Source: Candidatus Sulfopaludibacter sp. SbA4
GTDB taxonomy: Bacteria > Acidobacteriota > Terriglobia > Bryobacterales > Bryobacteraceae
Length of the DNA stretch: 45,336 nt
Reading direction: 5' to 3'
Assembly: GCA_900290305.1 (NCBI GenBank)
Contig: OMOG01000778.1
Location: forward strand, 1-45,336
The notes under the pieces were generated by a model. That model did no database searches, was not told the DNA's origin, and worked only from the letters and a program-made list of their open reading frames with translations. The position numbers and the translations under genes were made by a program. Shown here piece after piece: positions 26,931-35,673 of the stretch (position 1 is its first letter; every line of letters begins with the position of its first letter).

Positions 26931-27491
26931 ATGAATCGGACAGTGCAGACAGTATCGATGAAATCCGCGATGCCGGTGCTTGCTCTTGGCGCGGTCCTGA
27001 TGTTGCTCGGCCCTACCACCGCATTGGCCCAGCGCGGCGGCGGGGGACACGGCGGCGCCTCTGGACACAGTTTTTCCGGCCGTTCGTTCTCAGGCGGCAG
27101 TGGACGCAGCTATTCTGCCCCGTCCTATTCCGGCCGCAGTTATTCGGGCGGCGCGCGCAGTTACTCTGCCCCGGCCTATGCGGGCCGCAGTTACTCCGGC
27201 GGTGCGCGCAGTTACTCCGGCGGTGCGCGCAGTTATGCCGCACCTTACGCCGGCCGCAGTTACTACGGCGGCGGCAACTACCGTGGGGCAGGCGGTTACT
27301 ACCCCGGCCGCTTCTACGCAGGTCAAGGGTATTACTACGGTGGACGCTTCTGGGCTCGTCCCTACTTTGGCGTCGGGATCGGCATCCCGTTCGGCTACGG
27401 CTACTCTACGGGTTACGGCTGCGGCTATTATGACGGATACGGTTACTGGCAGCCGGCTCCCTGCTATCCGAGCGTCTACTCCGGTTATTGA
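26931..27491 (+). CDS. Secreted Gly/Ser/Tyr-rich repeat protein
   Basis: 186 residues. The ATG at 26931 has GGAGG 5 bases upstream. The signal peptide (about 1-34, ending TTALAQ) is followed by low-complexity sequence built from near-repeats of GRSYSGGARSYSAP (about 45-120) and then a Tyr/Gly-rich tail (YYGGRFW, GYGYSTGYGCGYYDGYGYW). The mature protein is composed mostly of Gly, Ser, Tyr, Arg and Ala, with almost no acidic residues; two Cys lie close to the end. It resembles adhesive, matrix or cuticle-like proteins in composition only. A good intrinsic terminator follows. The function is not known. Confidence 0.85.
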   Translation: MNRTVQTVSMKSAMPVLALGAVLMLLGPTTALAQRGGGGHGGASGHSFSGRSFSGGSGRSYSAPSYSGRSYSGGARSYSAPAYAGRSYSGGARSYSGGARSYAAPYAGRSYYGGGNYRGAGGYYPGRFYAGQGYYYGGRFWARPYFGVGIGIPFGYGYSTGYGCGYYDGYGYWQPAPCYPSVYSGY

Positions 27492-27525
27492 TCTCACCTC
27501 TGCCCGACGGCTCGGCAAGTCCGCG

Positions 27526-27565
27526 AACGCGCGAGCGGCGAAAGCTGCCCGCGCGTTTCCCTTTT
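27526..27565 (+). terminator. Intrinsic terminator of the Gly/Tyr-rich gene
   Basis: AACGCGCG (27526-27533) pairs perfectly with CGCGCGTT (27550-27557), with an inner AGC/GCT extension around a GAAA tetraloop; the tract TTTCCCTTTT follows. Located 35 bases after the stop. Best terminator in the window. Confidence 0.75.
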
Positions 27566-27587
27566 CCCCCAGCCGCCCATCTGGTGC

Positions 27588-29672
27588 TCAGCCGCCGAAC
27601 GCCAGCCTCACTGCGTTGGACGTTTTTCCGCCGCTGGTCACCACCACGTCGACCGCGCCGCGGCCGCGCAACGCCGGCGGGATCGAGATGTTCACCTGGT
27701 CGAGCCCCGGATACGTGCTTTGCGACCCGGCAAAAATCACCGGGACGGTCACCCCGCCCACCGTGCACGTGGTGGATGACGCAGCACCGCGAATCCCCGT
27801 GCCGTACAGGCTGACGTACACGGTGGATTGATCGTCGATGGCGATGGGGACAGGGCTGCACGTTCCGCTGCTGCAATCGAAAACAGGCACCGCGGTTTGC
27901 GCGGTCTGCCCGTTTTGCACCCGGACCGCCAACGCCGCCGCGGTGTTGGTCGCGCCCAAGGAGAATAGTCCGGGCGCCGCGGCACTCACCGTCACCGCGC
28001 CGCTCACCGCCCCGATATTCACCGTCGCCGTGCCGGCTGCCACCTCGCCGGGGACCAGAAAGCTCACCTGTGACGGGCCGGCGTAGCTGAGCGCCAAGGG
28101 CTGCGTCGTTCCGCCGGCATCCGTGAGGGTCGCGGTGACGCCGGCCAGCCCCTGCACCGGAACCGGCGCCAGGCCGCTCACCACCATACCGAGCGCCTGT
28201 CCATACACCGAGGCCAGGCTGTTCCGCGCGATTTCCGGCTGACCGCCGGCCGAATTCGCCACCACCAGGCTGCCGTTGCCGAAATTGACCAGCAGCGCAC
28301 TCGCCGCGCGAACCGTGGTGCTGTATGTGCCGTGGGTCAAAGGAGTGGTTTCAAGCTGTGCCGGCAGCCAACTGCCATCTGCCCCGACCGATGCCCCGCC
28401 CAGTGTAATGCCGGTGGTCGAATCGGCCGCCGGTGCGGCCAGGCGCATGCCCAACGCCGCACTGTAGGCGCTGCCGGGTGTAATCGTGACAGCAGCGTCC
28501 TGCGCCGTGTCCTTGTCGATCACCATCAGCCGCAGCGTACCGTCGGTATCCAGTGCGCCGTACGCCGTCAGGTTCACGCCGTTCGCCGACACGTCGAGCG
28601 GCACCGTGCGGCCGCGCGCAGCGGCGCGAAACATCAGCAGTGTATAGTACAGCGGCCGCGCGGTCACCTGCGAGCCGGACACGGCGATGGGGGTGTAGTT
28701 GCCCGATCCCCCTCCGTGGAAGTTCACCCCCGCGGAAGCGCGGCCGGCCAGCGTGAACATATAGTCGCCGCCCCACAGTGCGGAGGCGAAGACATCGCTC
28801 ACCCCCTTCTCGCCGCCGTTGTAACAGGAGTTGGTCTCGGACATGCGCCATGGGAGCTTCTGGCTTTGCGCGATCTGCTGCAGCTCGGAGCCGTCGGTGT
28901 CTTCGGTGTTGCGCGCGGCGCTCCCCAGGATATGCGGAATCGACGCCACGTTGGAGGCGTTCGGATTCACCGAAGAGGGCGCCAGCGGGTAGAGATGCTG
29001 CGTGAGCAGCGCGATCCGCGATCCGAGCTGCTGCGCGAAGGTGCTGGTCCAGGTGGTGATCGAGCCTGCCGCTGCCGATCCGGTCAGCACCGCGGCCGGA
29101 GTCCGCGCCTGGATTGCGTTGGCGTAAGTGGTCCACTCCGCGATGTAGTCGCTGACCGTATAGGTGGACGGCCGCAGGCCGTTGCTGTGATAGAGGTCCG
29201 GTTCGTTGCCGATTTCCAGGCCGGAGAGGACGTCGCCGGCGGTCTGGTATACATAGGCGGCTTCGTCGGCGTCAGTGGCGGGATCTCCACCGCCGAGGTT
29301 CACCGAGAAGAGCACTCGCCATCCCACCGCGCGCGCAAAGGCGAAGGCGCGGTCGACATCGCTCGAGGTAATGATGCTCGACGAAGTGGACGGCGTGCGC
29401 TGCCCGCGCATCCAGCCCGTGAGTTTGTCCACCGAATTCCCGCCAAAACGGACCAGCCCGGGTCCAATCTGCGCCACCATGCGTTGGAACACGGCGTTCT
29501 CGGCGAGAAATCCGGTGGCGGACGTGAGCGAACCGGATTCGAAGCTGAGCCCGATGAAGTCGCCGGGGATGGCCAGGCCAGGCGTTTCCGGATGCGCCAC
29601 GATGGCGACAGCCGTTTGGGCCCAGCAGGCAGGCGCGGCGACGAACGCACAAATCCAGGCGATACGTCCCAT
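27588..29672 (-). CDS. Secreted GH79-like glycoside hydrolase with Solibacter C-terminal domain
   Basis: 694 residues. The signal peptide MGRIAWICAFVAAPACWAQ is clear. The catalytic region resembles GH79 (beta-glucuronidase/heparanase-type, TIM barrel): LVRFGGNSVDKL, the acid/base Glu157 in GLEIGNEPDLY and the probable nucleophile Glu279 in WRMSETNSCYNGG. A beta-sandwich follows to about 460. The last ~215 residues (RNSLASVYGQALG, SYAGPSQVSFLVPGEVAAGTATV, YVSLYGTGIRG, PGLDQVNISIPPALRGRG) match the TIGR03437 Solibacter C-terminal domain, probably an Ig-like export or surface unit. Likely substrates are glucuronic-acid-containing polysaccharides; this is inference from the family. Confidence 0.85.
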   Translation of the reverse strand: MGRIAWICAFVAAPACWAQTAVAIVAHPETPGLAIPGDFIGLSFESGSLTSATGFLAENAVFQRMVAQIGPGLVRFGGNSVDKLTGWMRGQRTPSTSSSIITSSDVDRAFAFARAVGWRVLFSVNLGGGDPATDADEAAYVYQTAGDVLSGLEIGNEPDLYHSNGLRPSTYTVSDYIAEWTTYANAIQARTPAAVLTGSAAAGSITTWTSTFAQQLGSRIALLTQHLYPLAPSSVNPNASNVASIPHILGSAARNTEDTDGSELQQIAQSQKLPWRMSETNSCYNGGEKGVSDVFASALWGGDYMFTLAGRASAGVNFHGGGSGNYTPIAVSGSQVTARPLYYTLLMFRAAARGRTVPLDVSANGVNLTAYGALDTDGTLRLMVIDKDTAQDAAVTITPGSAYSAALGMRLAAPAADSTTGITLGGASVGADGSWLPAQLETTPLTHGTYSTTVRAASALLVNFGNGSLVVANSAGGQPEIARNSLASVYGQALGMVVSGLAPVPVQGLAGVTATLTDAGGTTQPLALSYAGPSQVSFLVPGEVAAGTATVNIGAVSGAVTVSAAAPGLFSLGATNTAAALAVRVQNGQTAQTAVPVFDCSSGTCSPVPIAIDDQSTVYVSLYGTGIRGAASSTTCTVGGVTVPVIFAGSQSTYPGLDQVNISIPPALRGRGAVDVVVTSGGKTSNAVRLAFGG

Positions 29673-29719
29673 ATATTCAGGTTAATCCACCGCCTGCAAC
29701 GTCTATGACCGCTCCCTCG

Positions 29720-29752
29720 CTCGCCAAGGGCGAGTCGCTCGCCAAGGGCGAG
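29720..29752. repeat. Tandem pair of perfect hairpins
   Basis: The unit CTCGCC-AAG-GGCGAG occurs at 29720-29734 and again at 29738-29752, separated by TCG, so the period is 18 bases. Each copy is a 6-bp perfect stem. Between divergent promoter regions. Confidence 0.7.
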
Positions 29753-29824
29753 TTACGGTCGCGCCTCTGCAGACGCCTTTCCGCGACTCAGCCGCTCACC
29801 GGCGCCTGTGCGACAATCTGAACC

Positions 29825-30001
29825 ATGTGCGGAGCATCCGGCGGCGGGAGGGTGCATCTGGCGATCGCGGCCGTCGTGGTGGCTGCCGGCATCCTGACCG
29901 GGCGAGCGTACCCGCAGCCGGCTTTCCGAAATCGGCAGAATTCTCCGCACCACAGTGGTTTTCTCAGCGCTCTCCGCTGCCTCGGCGCTCTCAGGTCTTG
30001 A
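29825..30001 (+). CDS. Small ORF with signal/membrane-like segment, possibly a broken gene start
   Basis: 58 codons: MCGASGGGRVHLAIAAVVVA followed by AGILTGRAYPQPAF, then unrelated residues. It begins after a GACAAT -10-like hexamer. It looks like the signal-peptide start of an exported protein that runs into the interspersed repeat at 29955. It may be a truncated gene or a chance ORF. Confidence 0.2.
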   Translation: MCGASGGGRVHLAIAAVVVAAGILTGRAYPQPAFRNRQNSPHHSGFLSALRCLGALRS

Positions 30002-30070
30002 CTCTCTCTTTGTTTTCTCCGCGCTTGTCTCCGTTCCTCCGCGACTCCGCGGTGAGTTCTGTTTTTCTAT
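29955..30070. repeat. Interspersed intergenic repeat (CACCGCGGAG…GCGGAGAAAA type)
   Basis: On the minus strand: CACCGCGGAGTCGCGGAGG, then short near-repeats of the GCGGAGA type with A-rich ends. This resembles a dispersed non-coding repeat class common in many environmental bacteria (the ACCGCAGAGGACGCAGAG type). It ends 8 bases before the cytochrome stop codon. Recognised by memory of the pattern only. Confidence 0.5.
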
Positions 30071-30077
30071 TGCCCCA

Positions 30078-32315
30078 TCACCGCCCCAGCCTTTGCAGCA
30101 ACTGCTGCGCCGACGCCTTCGCCTCCGGATCCTTCCCCTGCGCCGCAATTCTCAGATGCTCCTCGGCGCCGGCGTAGTCGTGCGCCCGCCCCAGAACCAC
30201 TCCCAACTCGAACTGCGCGCGCCACAAATCGGGCTGCAGCCGCACGGCCGTCTCCAATTCCCGCTTCGCACCGTCCAGGTCGCCCCTGGTTGCCAGCAGG
30301 GCGCCCCACAACTGGTGCGCGCCCGCCATGCCCGCATCCGCCTCCACCGCCGCCTGCACCTGCTTTTCGGCATCGCCGGTTTCATTGATCGAGGCCAGCA
30401 GCCGCACATAATTCAGCCGTGCCTCGGCGAAATCCGGCTTCAACCAGAGACTCTGCCCGAAGTGATAACGCGCCTCGGCAATCTCGTTCCGCGTTGCCAG
30501 CACGCTCGCCAGGTTCGCCTGCATCTTCGCGTTGCCCGGCTGAATCCGCACCGCCTCGCGGAACTCTTTCTCCGCCGCCGCACCGTCGCCGTCTGCCAGC
30601 AGCAGCATCCCCAGGGAGTCGTGCCACTGCGGCAATTCCGGATCGAGCGCGATTCCCTTCCCCAACGCCGCCTTCGCCGCCGCGCTCCGGTTTTCCCGCC
30701 ACAAGACCTGCCCCAGCATTCCCCATGCCCCGGCATCCTCCGCCGCCAGCGCGATCGCGCGCCGCAAGGTCGCCTCCGCTTTCGCCAGTTGCCCCGATTC
30801 CATCTGCGCGCTGCCCAGCTTTCGCAGGATGATGGCCGAGCCCGGCGCGTGCCGCGCGGCTTCTTCAAAGTAGGGCATGGCCTTGGCGAGTTGGCCCGCA
30901 GCGCTTAACCCCTCCGCCAGGTCCGCATAATACTCGGCGCGCTGCGGACGATACTTTTCCATCAGGCTCTCGAGAAGCGGCAATCCGTTCTTCAGATTGC
31001 TCCACTCCAGGACCTGCGCCAGCGCCAGGTAAAGCGACGCCTCCTCTTCCGTCGGCCCGGGTTTCGCCGGATAGTACGGAACCACTTCGCCGCGATATGC
31101 CGCCACCATCGATTCGCGCACCTCCGGCTTATCCGCCAGCAGGTCCTCCGCCGGCTGACGGCGCCGGATGAGGTGGTCCGTCATCACTACATGAACCGCA
31201 TCGTCGGTCCTCCGCTTCGGCATGTGGCAGCTCACACAATTCGCGCCGCCCGTGTGCCCTGCCAGGGGCGCTGCCATCCGTTCGAATGCCGCCCCATGGC
31301 AATCGCGGCAAATGGCGTTGTAGCGAACCGTGGCCGCTTCTCCGCGCGGGATGTTGTGCGGATCGTGGCAGGTGGTGCATCTGAGCTTCCCTTGGCTCTC
31401 CAGGAAACACCGCGATTGGCGCATCCGGTAGGCCCCGTACGCAATCTCGAACCGGTCGCCCATTCCTCCCGCACGGTCGAAGGTCAGCCGGAAATCTCCC
31501 AGCGGCTGTCCCGCAAGGTAGGAAAAAGGTCCGCGGTCCAGCCGCCGGATCGCATGCGGCAGAGCGTCGGTGGTGGTCTCGAGATGGCACTGCATACAGA
31601 CCTCAAGTTCCCGGTCGGGGCTCAAACGCTTCGGATTCACGATGGCCGCGCGAATCTCCTCGGGCTTCCCTGCCCTGGCGACCGTCTCGATGTGCCGCTC
31701 GCCCGGCCCGTGGCATCTCTGGCAATCGATCCCCTCGGGTATGGGCGGCAGGAACTCCGCGCCGGCGCCGGTTTCTTCGTGGCCCCGCGGAATCTTCGGG
31801 TAGGCGTTGTGGCAGAACATGCACTCGTAGGTCACCACGCGCGTCGACCCCGGAAAATCCGGCCGGTCGAATCCCGGCGACATCGCCCAGTAACCGCCTT
31901 TCTCCGCATACCACCCGAGCGGCAGTTGCTGCAGCGTATTCCGGTTAGTCAGGTGAAGATAGGCTCGCACGTGATTGCCCGAGCCCATGACGAAGTCCAC
32001 CTGCTTCTCGTCGACGTTAATCTCCCTGCCGTCGAACCCCTTCTGCCAGCGGCGCTGATAATACCTGCCGCCCCGCTCGATCATCGCGAAGTAACAGTCG
32101 GAAGCCTCGTGATAGAACGTCTTCCCCGGAGTGAAATCCTCTATGGCGTTGGCGGGCAGCAGCCGGTAGAACGACCGCCCCATGCCGGTCCTCCGGAAAC
32201 TCTTCGCCATGTCCGTGTGACATGGTTCGCACCGTGCCGGATCCACGTACTGGCTGCTGGCCTGCGTCACGAGACCGGCGGCGATCCCCAGCGCGGCCAA
32301 TGCTGCCCTCCACAT
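30078..32315 (-). CDS. Seven-haem cytochrome c with C-terminal TPR domain, secreted
   Basis: 745 residues from the ATG at 32315; the N-terminus MWRAALAALGIAAGLVTQASS is a signal peptide. Seven c-type haem motifs are seen: CEPCH, CMFCH, CQRCH, CMQCH, CTTCH, CRDCH and CVSCH, spread over the first ~400 residues, with extra His residues that could be distal ligands. The remaining part (about 440-745) is a series of TPRs (EYYADLAEGLSAAGQLAKAM, AGAWGMLGQVLWRENRSAAA, KMQANLASVLATRNEIAEAR). It is probably a periplasmic electron-transfer protein that docks via its TPRs. It needs the cytochrome c maturation system, not present here. Start moved from 32372, since that longer frame places sequence before the signal peptide and inside a dispersed repeat. 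Confidence 0.92.
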   Translation of the reverse strand: MWRAALAALGIAAGLVTQASSQYVDPARCEPCHTDMAKSFRRTGMGRSFYRLLPANAIEDFTPGKTFYHEASDCYFAMIERGGRYYQRRWQKGFDGREINVDEKQVDFVMGSGNHVRAYLHLTNRNTLQQLPLGWYAEKGGYWAMSPGFDRPDFPGSTRVVTYECMFCHNAYPKIPRGHEETGAGAEFLPPIPEGIDCQRCHGPGERHIETVARAGKPEEIRAAIVNPKRLSPDRELEVCMQCHLETTTDALPHAIRRLDRGPFSYLAGQPLGDFRLTFDRAGGMGDRFEIAYGAYRMRQSRCFLESQGKLRCTTCHDPHNIPRGEAATVRYNAICRDCHGAAFERMAAPLAGHTGGANCVSCHMPKRRTDDAVHVVMTDHLIRRRQPAEDLLADKPEVRESMVAAYRGEVVPYYPAKPGPTEEEASLYLALAQVLEWSNLKNGLPLLESLMEKYRPQRAEYYADLAEGLSAAGQLAKAMPYFEEAARHAPGSAIILRKLGSAQMESGQLAKAEATLRRAIALAAEDAGAWGMLGQVLWRENRSAAAKAALGKGIALDPELPQWHDSLGMLLLADGDGAAAEKEFREAVRIQPGNAKMQANLASVLATRNEIAEARYHFGQSLWLKPDFAEARLNYVRLLASINETGDAEKQVQAAVEADAGMAGAHQLWGALLATRGDLDGAKRELETAVRLQPDLWRAQFELGVVLGRAHDYAGAEEHLRIAAQGKDPEAKASAQQLLQRLGR

Positions 32316-32335
32316 GTATGGATTCTCGCACGGCT

Positions 32336-32378
32336 TGTGGGGCAGGCTGGCAGCCTGCTGGCCGACTGGCAATCGGCC
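32336..32378. repeat. Dispersed GTGGGGCAGGCT hairpin pair
   Basis: GTGGGGCAGGCT-GGC-AGCCTGC (stem GCAGGCT/AGCCTGC, perfect) followed by GGCCGA-7N-TCGGCC. In the divergent region between the cytochrome and the BNR-repeat gene. Same family as 35529-35549. Confidence 0.7.
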
Positions 32379-32505
32379 CCCGCTTCGAGCACCAAAGTTT
32401 CTGCCGCCAGAGACGCTCCGAAAGGATCGTCCCCCGCTCGTTCGACGCTTCTTCTGCCCTGAAAAATACGCCGGCGTAGGATCATCGCCGTGCTACCGTA
32501 TCTGC

Positions 32506-35505
32506 ATGCCGGTCCATGATGAATTCGGACACAAGAAACGTCACGGAGCCTTTCTCCGCGATCGCAGCGATTCCGCTGGACAACCCCGCTCCGATCTCTG
32601 GAGACAGGGGCTTCTCGACTACAATGAGCTGGATGTCGACCCCAGCGTGAAGTGGACTTCCATCGGACCCGGGCCGCTCAATATCGAATCGCAGGTGATG
32701 TGGAGCAATCCCCCTGACGCGCCCACCCCTGACCGGGCCTTTCAAGGCAAGGGTCCCGATTCCGGCGAAGTTACCGACATCGCGCTTGACCCGAGCGGTG
32801 CCACCGATCAGATCCTCTACATCGCGACCAACGACGGGGGAATCTGGAAAACCAGTGATGCAGGCGCGACCTGGCTCCCGACCATGGATCCGATGCCGTC
32901 GCTGTCCGTGGGCGCGGTCGCCGTCGACGACGCCAACCCGCAGATCGTCTATGCCGGCAGCGGAAACCCATTCGACGGAGGCCTTGCGTTCACCAAAGGC
33001 GTCGGCATCTTCCGCTCGAGCGATGGCGGTGTCACCTGGAGTGTTGTCGACGGCGGAGTGTTGGACACGATATTCGCCGGGATGCTGATTAATCGAATCG
33101 TCGTGCCGGCGCCGGATTTGTTGCTGGTTGCCACCGATCGCGGTCTTTACCGGTCCGTGGACGGCGGGCAGAATTTCGGTGCGAACGGGCCGACATTCGA
33201 CGATCGTAATCCCGTAGTGCCCGGATTCATCACCTGCCTGTTACCCGATTCGGCCAATCCGGCAAACGCGTTTTACGCGGGCGTTCAGGGTGTTGGGGTG
33301 CTGAAGTCGGTGGATGCGGGAGTCAGCTTCCGCAACCTGTTCGATAACCCCGGCGCCCCCACCTCGCAACCTTTCGGAAATCTGGAGATCGCGCAATCGG
33401 AATCCGATCCGTCCAGGCTTCTGGTCAGTCTGCAATATACGCCGCCGGGTGGCGACGCCGTCTATCGCGGCCTGTTTCAGTCCAGGGACGGCGGGGCGAA
33501 TTGGGATGCCAACCCGCTTTCCACCATCCCTCCGGCGGCCGATGATGGCTTCAATCAAACCGATTACGACCTGACTCTGGGCATCGATCCGCAGAATGAC
33601 GCGCTGGTCTATGCGGGATTTCAGCAGCTCTGGAGATCCGCCGACGGAGGCGCGACGTTTGACCCCACGGCCTGTACCTGGGAACAGGTGCATTGGGACA
33701 ATCACGCGTTGGCCTTCAGTCCCGCCGGGCATCGGACCGCGGCGCCGACTCCTGTTTACGTGGGAACCGACGGCGGCATCTCGAAGAGCACCGACGGAGG
33801 CGTCACCTGGACAGCCATCAACGGAGCCATTGCTTCCAATCTGTTTCTGGGCATCGGAATTGGTCGCGGGGCCGGAAATGTCTATACTTACGGGGGTTGC
33901 CAGGACACCGGAACCAGTGTGCATGGTCCGGCGGATGCCGGCACTACCGTCTGGCGCCTGGGAATCGATGGCGATGGCTACTCGGTCGCGGTCGACCCTT
34001 CCGATTCCCGCATTGTCTACGGGTTCGACGACAGCTCGTTCATTAAGTCTGTCGATGCGGGTGTTACTTTCCGCTCCAGCGGCGGCGCGCAGTACCGATC
34101 GGTTCCGATTGGCAACGGTCTGCCATCGTTCGACGACCCGCCCGCGCGCGCCATCGCGCTGGAACAAAACGGCACGGACCCGGCGGCGCGGATTGTGTAT
34201 GTCGCATTCAATCAGTATCTGTATAAGAGTTCGGATGCGGGAGAGACGTTCGGAAAGAGCATATTCAGGACGGACAAGGACACGGACACAGTGATCACTG
34301 CCCTCGCCACCACCACCGCGGACGCCGGCCAAATATGGGTCGGCACTGCCTACGGCAGCGTTTATTTTTCGCCGGATGGCGGCGCGAGCTGGCGCCAGGA
34401 GCAACAGCCGGGTGCAGGCGCGGTAACCAGTATCGCCATCGATCCGAAGAACGCATCGCGCGTCGCAATTACCTGCAGCGGCCAGTCCGGAATCGATGCG
34501 ACATACCGGACCCAACGAGTATTCCTGTCATCGGACAAAGGCCAGTCCTGGGACGATGTGAGTGGCACTGACGGGAAGGGTCCGGTGGGCAATCTTCCCG
34601 ATCTTCCGGTGCATTCGGTGGTATTCGACTCGAGCGCGCAGCCGTCGGCCATCATCGTCGCTGGCGATGCGGGTGTGATGCGCTCGGTTGACGCCACGGT
34701 CACCGGCGGCATGGCTACGGCAACGTGGAAGATCTACGGTGCGGGACTGCCGAACGTCTCCTGCATGTCGCTGGCGATCGATAATACCGTAAACCCGCCG
34801 GTTCTCCGCGTGGGTACTTATGGACGGGGTTGCTTCGAAGTGACCCGGCCCCAAGGTCCGGCCCTGAGCGTCGAATCGGGTCCTGGCTTTGGTTTTGTGC
34901 CGCAGGGTGCAAGTAACAGGATTCCTTTTTACGTCTATAACTCCGGCGATGCGCCGCTCACGCTGACCGGAATCGCGAGATCCTCAGGCTCGGCCGATTT
35001 CGCCCTCGACCAGCCGGGCGCCTTCCCCGCGACCATCGCACCCGGCGGCACCCAGACTTTCCTCATGGCCTTCACGCCCACCGGTGTGGGAGATCTCACT
35101 GCCGAGTTCGATATAGCCAGTAACGACGCTCATTCTCCCTATCGTCTGGTAGTGTCGGGCAGAGGGGTGGCGCCTGGTGCGCCGCGCCTTGCGACCAATC
35201 CGAGCAGAGCGGCCCTTTTCGGCCCGGTCGTGAAGAACGATCGACGGGCACTTCTGCTGCAGATGTTCAACACCGGTTCGTCGGATCTTCACGTCTCCGC
35301 TATCAACGTCTTCGGCAGTTCCGACTTTAGCGCCGCTGCGCTACCGGCGTTTCCTCTCACGGTTGCTCCGGGAACGGAGGCCCACATCACGTTGCAGTAT
35401 CAGCCGTCCGGAATCGGAGAGGGTCAGGCGACGGTCGAGATCGTCAGCGACGACCCGCGTGTGTCCTGCAGAATTCAGATGCAAGGAGCCGGCATCGCAC
35501 CGTAG
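32506..35505 (+). CDS. BNR/VPS10-like propeller protein with C-terminal ASH-type Ig domains
   Basis: 999 residues from the ATG at 32506 (MPVHDEFGHKKRHG). The frame is open to 32314 but that part lies in a repeat. No signal peptide is visible, so how it would be exported is unclear. From about residue 45 to 790 it has multiple BNR-type repeats: TNDGGIWKTSDAGATW, RSSDGGVTWSV, RSVDGGQNFGANG, KSTDGGVTWTAI and SPDGGASW, forming large beta propellers as in sortilin/VPS10-like or glycoside-binding proteins. The last ~215 residues are two Ig-like repeats of the ASPM-SPD2-Hydin sort (PFYVYNSGDAPLTLTGIA and LLQMFNTGSSDLHVSAINV). Divergent from the cytochrome gene. Function unknown; an adhesion or binding role is plausible. 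Confidence 0.85.
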   Translation: MPVHDEFGHKKRHGAFLRDRSDSAGQPRSDLWRQGLLDYNELDVDPSVKWTSIGPGPLNIESQVMWSNPPDAPTPDRAFQGKGPDSGEVTDIALDPSGATDQILYIATNDGGIWKTSDAGATWLPTMDPMPSLSVGAVAVDDANPQIVYAGSGNPFDGGLAFTKGVGIFRSSDGGVTWSVVDGGVLDTIFAGMLINRIVVPAPDLLLVATDRGLYRSVDGGQNFGANGPTFDDRNPVVPGFITCLLPDSANPANAFYAGVQGVGVLKSVDAGVSFRNLFDNPGAPTSQPFGNLEIAQSESDPSRLLVSLQYTPPGGDAVYRGLFQSRDGGANWDANPLSTIPPAADDGFNQTDYDLTLGIDPQNDALVYAGFQQLWRSADGGATFDPTACTWEQVHWDNHALAFSPAGHRTAAPTPVYVGTDGGISKSTDGGVTWTAINGAIASNLFLGIGIGRGAGNVYTYGGCQDTGTSVHGPADAGTTVWRLGIDGDGYSVAVDPSDSRIVYGFDDSSFIKSVDAGVTFRSSGGAQYRSVPIGNGLPSFDDPPARAIALEQNGTDPAARIVYVAFNQYLYKSSDAGETFGKSIFRTDKDTDTVITALATTTADAGQIWVGTAYGSVYFSPDGGASWRQEQQPGAGAVTSIAIDPKNASRVAITCSGQSGIDATYRTQRVFLSSDKGQSWDDVSGTDGKGPVGNLPDLPVHSVVFDSSAQPSAIIVAGDAGVMRSVDATVTGGMATATWKIYGAGLPNVSCMSLAIDNTVNPPVLRVGTYGRGCFEVTRPQGPALSVESGPGFGFVPQGASNRIPFYVYNSGDAPLTLTGIARSSGSADFALDQPGAFPATIAPGGTQTFLMAFTPTGVGDLTAEFDIASNDAHSPYRLVVSGRGVAPGAPRLATNPSRAALFGPVVKNDRRALLLQMFNTGSSDLHVSAINVFGSSDFSAAALPAFPLTVAPGTEAHITLQYQPSGIGEGQATVEIVSDDPRVSCRIQMQGAGIAP

Positions 35506-35528
35506 GACGGATTTTCGCGCCCGGAACG

Positions 35529-35575
35529 TGGGGCAGGCTTTCAGCCTGCAGCCGGCTTTTAGCCGGCTTTTGGCG
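35529..35575 (+). repeat. GTGGGGCAGGCT hairpin with tandem AGCCGGCTTTT, terminator-like
   Basis: GCAGGCT-TTC-AGCCTGC (35533-35549), then AGCCGGCTTTT twice in tandem; the second repeat makes a GCCGGC/GCCGGC stem followed by TTTT. It lies 24 bases after the BNR gene stop and could stop its transcription. Confidence 0.65.
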
Positions 35576-35673
35576 TGCTGGCGACAATCTCAAGACAGAA
35601 AACAATGTCACTGTATTTTGCGAGCCCGGCTCTGATCGGAGCCGCGACCGTGAGAAGCTGTGAAAAAACCTGT

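Larger units (their letters stand above)
29673..30077. other. 405-bp gene-poor region
   Basis: It holds the tandem hairpins at 29720-29752, a short hydrophobic ORF (29825-30001) and a purine-rich interspersed repeat (29955-30070). No standard gene is evident. Confidence 0.5.

Noticed and set aside
26958-27440. Gly/Tyr-rich repeats as a non-coding tandem repeat
   Set aside because: Good Shine-Dalgarno, signal peptide, repeat units in frame and an intrinsic terminator all support a real gene.
32314-32505. 64-residue N-terminal extension of the BNR protein
   Set aside because: It runs through the dispersed hairpin repeat and the divergent promoter region, and shows no signal peptide or domain.
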